Shown piece after piece: positions 4,489-5,137 of a stretch of 5,137 bases of DNA. Within the stretch, counting starts at the first letter, position 1; each line of letters begins with the position of its first letter. Location: contig JAIOHO010001175.1 in NCBI GenBank assembly GCA_019912905.1, positions 1 to 5,137 of the forward strand, in the 5' to 3' direction. The position numbers were made by a program, and so were the translations under genes. Origin of the DNA: Anaerolineae bacterium (GTDB lineage Bacteria > Chloroflexota > Anaerolineae > Aggregatilineales > Phototrophicaceae). The notes beneath the pieces were generated by a model, which had not been told where the DNA came from, made no database searches, and saw nothing but the letters and a program-made list of their open reading frames with translations.

Positions 4489-5137
4489 GTGAGTCAAGAG
4501 GAACAAGTCAAACAACTCCTGCGAGAAGGCATCGAGGCCGCCCGCGCCGGGGATCGGGCGAAGGCGCGCGATAAATTCGAGCAGGTTACGGAACTGGATG
4601 AAAACAACGAAAAAGCCTGGTTCTATCTGGCACAGGTGGTCGAAACGGATGACGAAAAGCGCGTCTGCCTGGGCAATGTGCTGGTCATCAACCCGGATAA
4701 CGAAAAAGCCCGGCAGCAGATGGACCGCCTGGAAAACAAGCTGCGCGAAGCGAAGGCCGCCGAAGAAGTCATCCCCGGTGTTTCCCGCCGCCAGCTGGTA
4801 CTGATCGGAGGCGGTGGCGGACTGGCCGTGGTCGTCATCGTGGCCCTGTTTCTCTTTATTACGATCGGCAATGCCAATCGGGAAGCGGCGACCCACCGCC
4901 AGGAAACCGCTGTGGCACAGTTGGCGACCGACGGCGTGTCTACCGCAGCGGCCCGGGAGACCTCGCTGGCTGAAACGCAGGCGGCGGCAATCGGGACGGA
5001 CACGCCAACGCCGCGCTCCAATGTCCTGCCGCCAACCTTTACGCCTTCCCCCGTCCCCACCGAAACAGCCACCCCTGCACTGCTGCCCTCGCCTGGGTCC
5101 GAAGTCGCCGGGAAGATCGTCGCCTGGGGTGGAGCGG
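4489..5137 (+). CDS. TPR-membrane protein with Ala-rich and Thr/Pro stalk (3' end beyond window)
   Basis: The first 216 residues are visible. Residues 5-81 are a TPR-like module (REGIEAARAGDRAKARDKF, EKAWFYLAQVV, VINPDN), with about 40 of 81 residues identical to the previous gene and the same spacing, including a shared Cys60. A charged helix (82-93) and SRRQ (99-102) precede a membrane helix at about 103-127 (GGGGGLAVVVIVALFLFI), so the TPR part should be cytoplasmic. Outside come an Ala/Thr/Gln-rich, probably helical stretch (about 129-169) and a Thr/Pro-rich stalk (170-202) containing PPTFTPSPVP, much like the stalk of the previous gene. The last visible residues, AGKIVAWGG, look like the first strand of an outer domain. 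That domain may be another propeller by analogy, but it is cut off. The start is GTG, 30 bp after the previous stop, so the gene is probably translated from the same transcript. Confidence 0.88.
   Translation, partial: MSQEEQVKQLLREGIEAARAGDRAKARDKFEQVTELDENNEKAWFYLAQVVETDDEKRVCLGNVLVINPDNEKARQQMDRLENKLREAKAAEEVIPGVSRRQLVLIGGGGGLAVVVIVALFLFITIGNANREAATHRQETAVAQLATDGVSTAAARETSLAETQAAAIGTDTPTPRSNVLPPTFTPSPVPTETATPALLPSPGSEVAGKIVAWGGA

Noticed and set aside
3691..4896. A 401-codon open frame on the minus strand, antisense to the propeller gene and the start of the third TPR gene
   Set aside because: It runs across two well-supported genes and their junction, has no ribosome site that I can see, and its protein shows no motif and the odd composition typical of a mirror frame in GC-rich DNA. 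The sense strand carries clear TPR and PD40 motifs.

Overview
The window looks like a chromosomal segment of a moderately GC-rich, free-living bacterium, most likely a Chloroflexota member of the Anaerolineae type. This is an inference. It rests on the threonine/proline-rich 'TPTFTPT' extracellular stalks placed directly after an N-terminal membrane anchor, on cytoplasmic TPR modules fused to such anchors, and on readily used TTG and GTG starts. No rRNA, tRNA, CRISPR array, transposase or phage gene is visible.

Layout. Bases 1-1237 (minus strand) encode all but the extreme C-terminus of an NAD(P)-dependent malic enzyme. Bases 1238-1542 are a divergent intergenic region, AT-rich on its right half, that should carry promoters for the malic enzyme (leftward) and for an unrecognised 258-residue soluble protein (rightward, 1543-2319). 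That orphan gene is followed by a convincing intrinsic terminator (2387-2422). A new promoter candidate (2456-2485) then opens a rightward gene cluster that runs off the right edge.

The cluster holds three consecutive genes built on one plan: an ~80-residue cytoplasmic TPR-like module, one membrane helix, and a variable outside part. The first (2521-2889, ATG start) stops right after the membrane helix and has no outside domain. The second (2953-4458, TTG start) has a Thr/Pro stalk and a TolB-like PD40 beta-propeller. The third (4489 to the window edge, GTG start) has an Ala-rich then Thr/Pro-rich stalk and is cut before its outside domain is reached. The TPR modules align without gaps: about 40 of 81 residues are identical between the second and third proteins, and about 27 of 77 between the first and second (counted by eye). 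They therefore descend from one ancestor by tandem duplication with exchange of the outer part.

How they may work together (inference): the three proteins would sit side by side in the membrane with homologous inner TPR faces, able to bind a shared partner or each other, while differing outside. The anchor-only protein could be an assembly or titrating subunit. The malic enzyme and the orphan gene appear to be separate transcription units with no evident functional link to the cluster.
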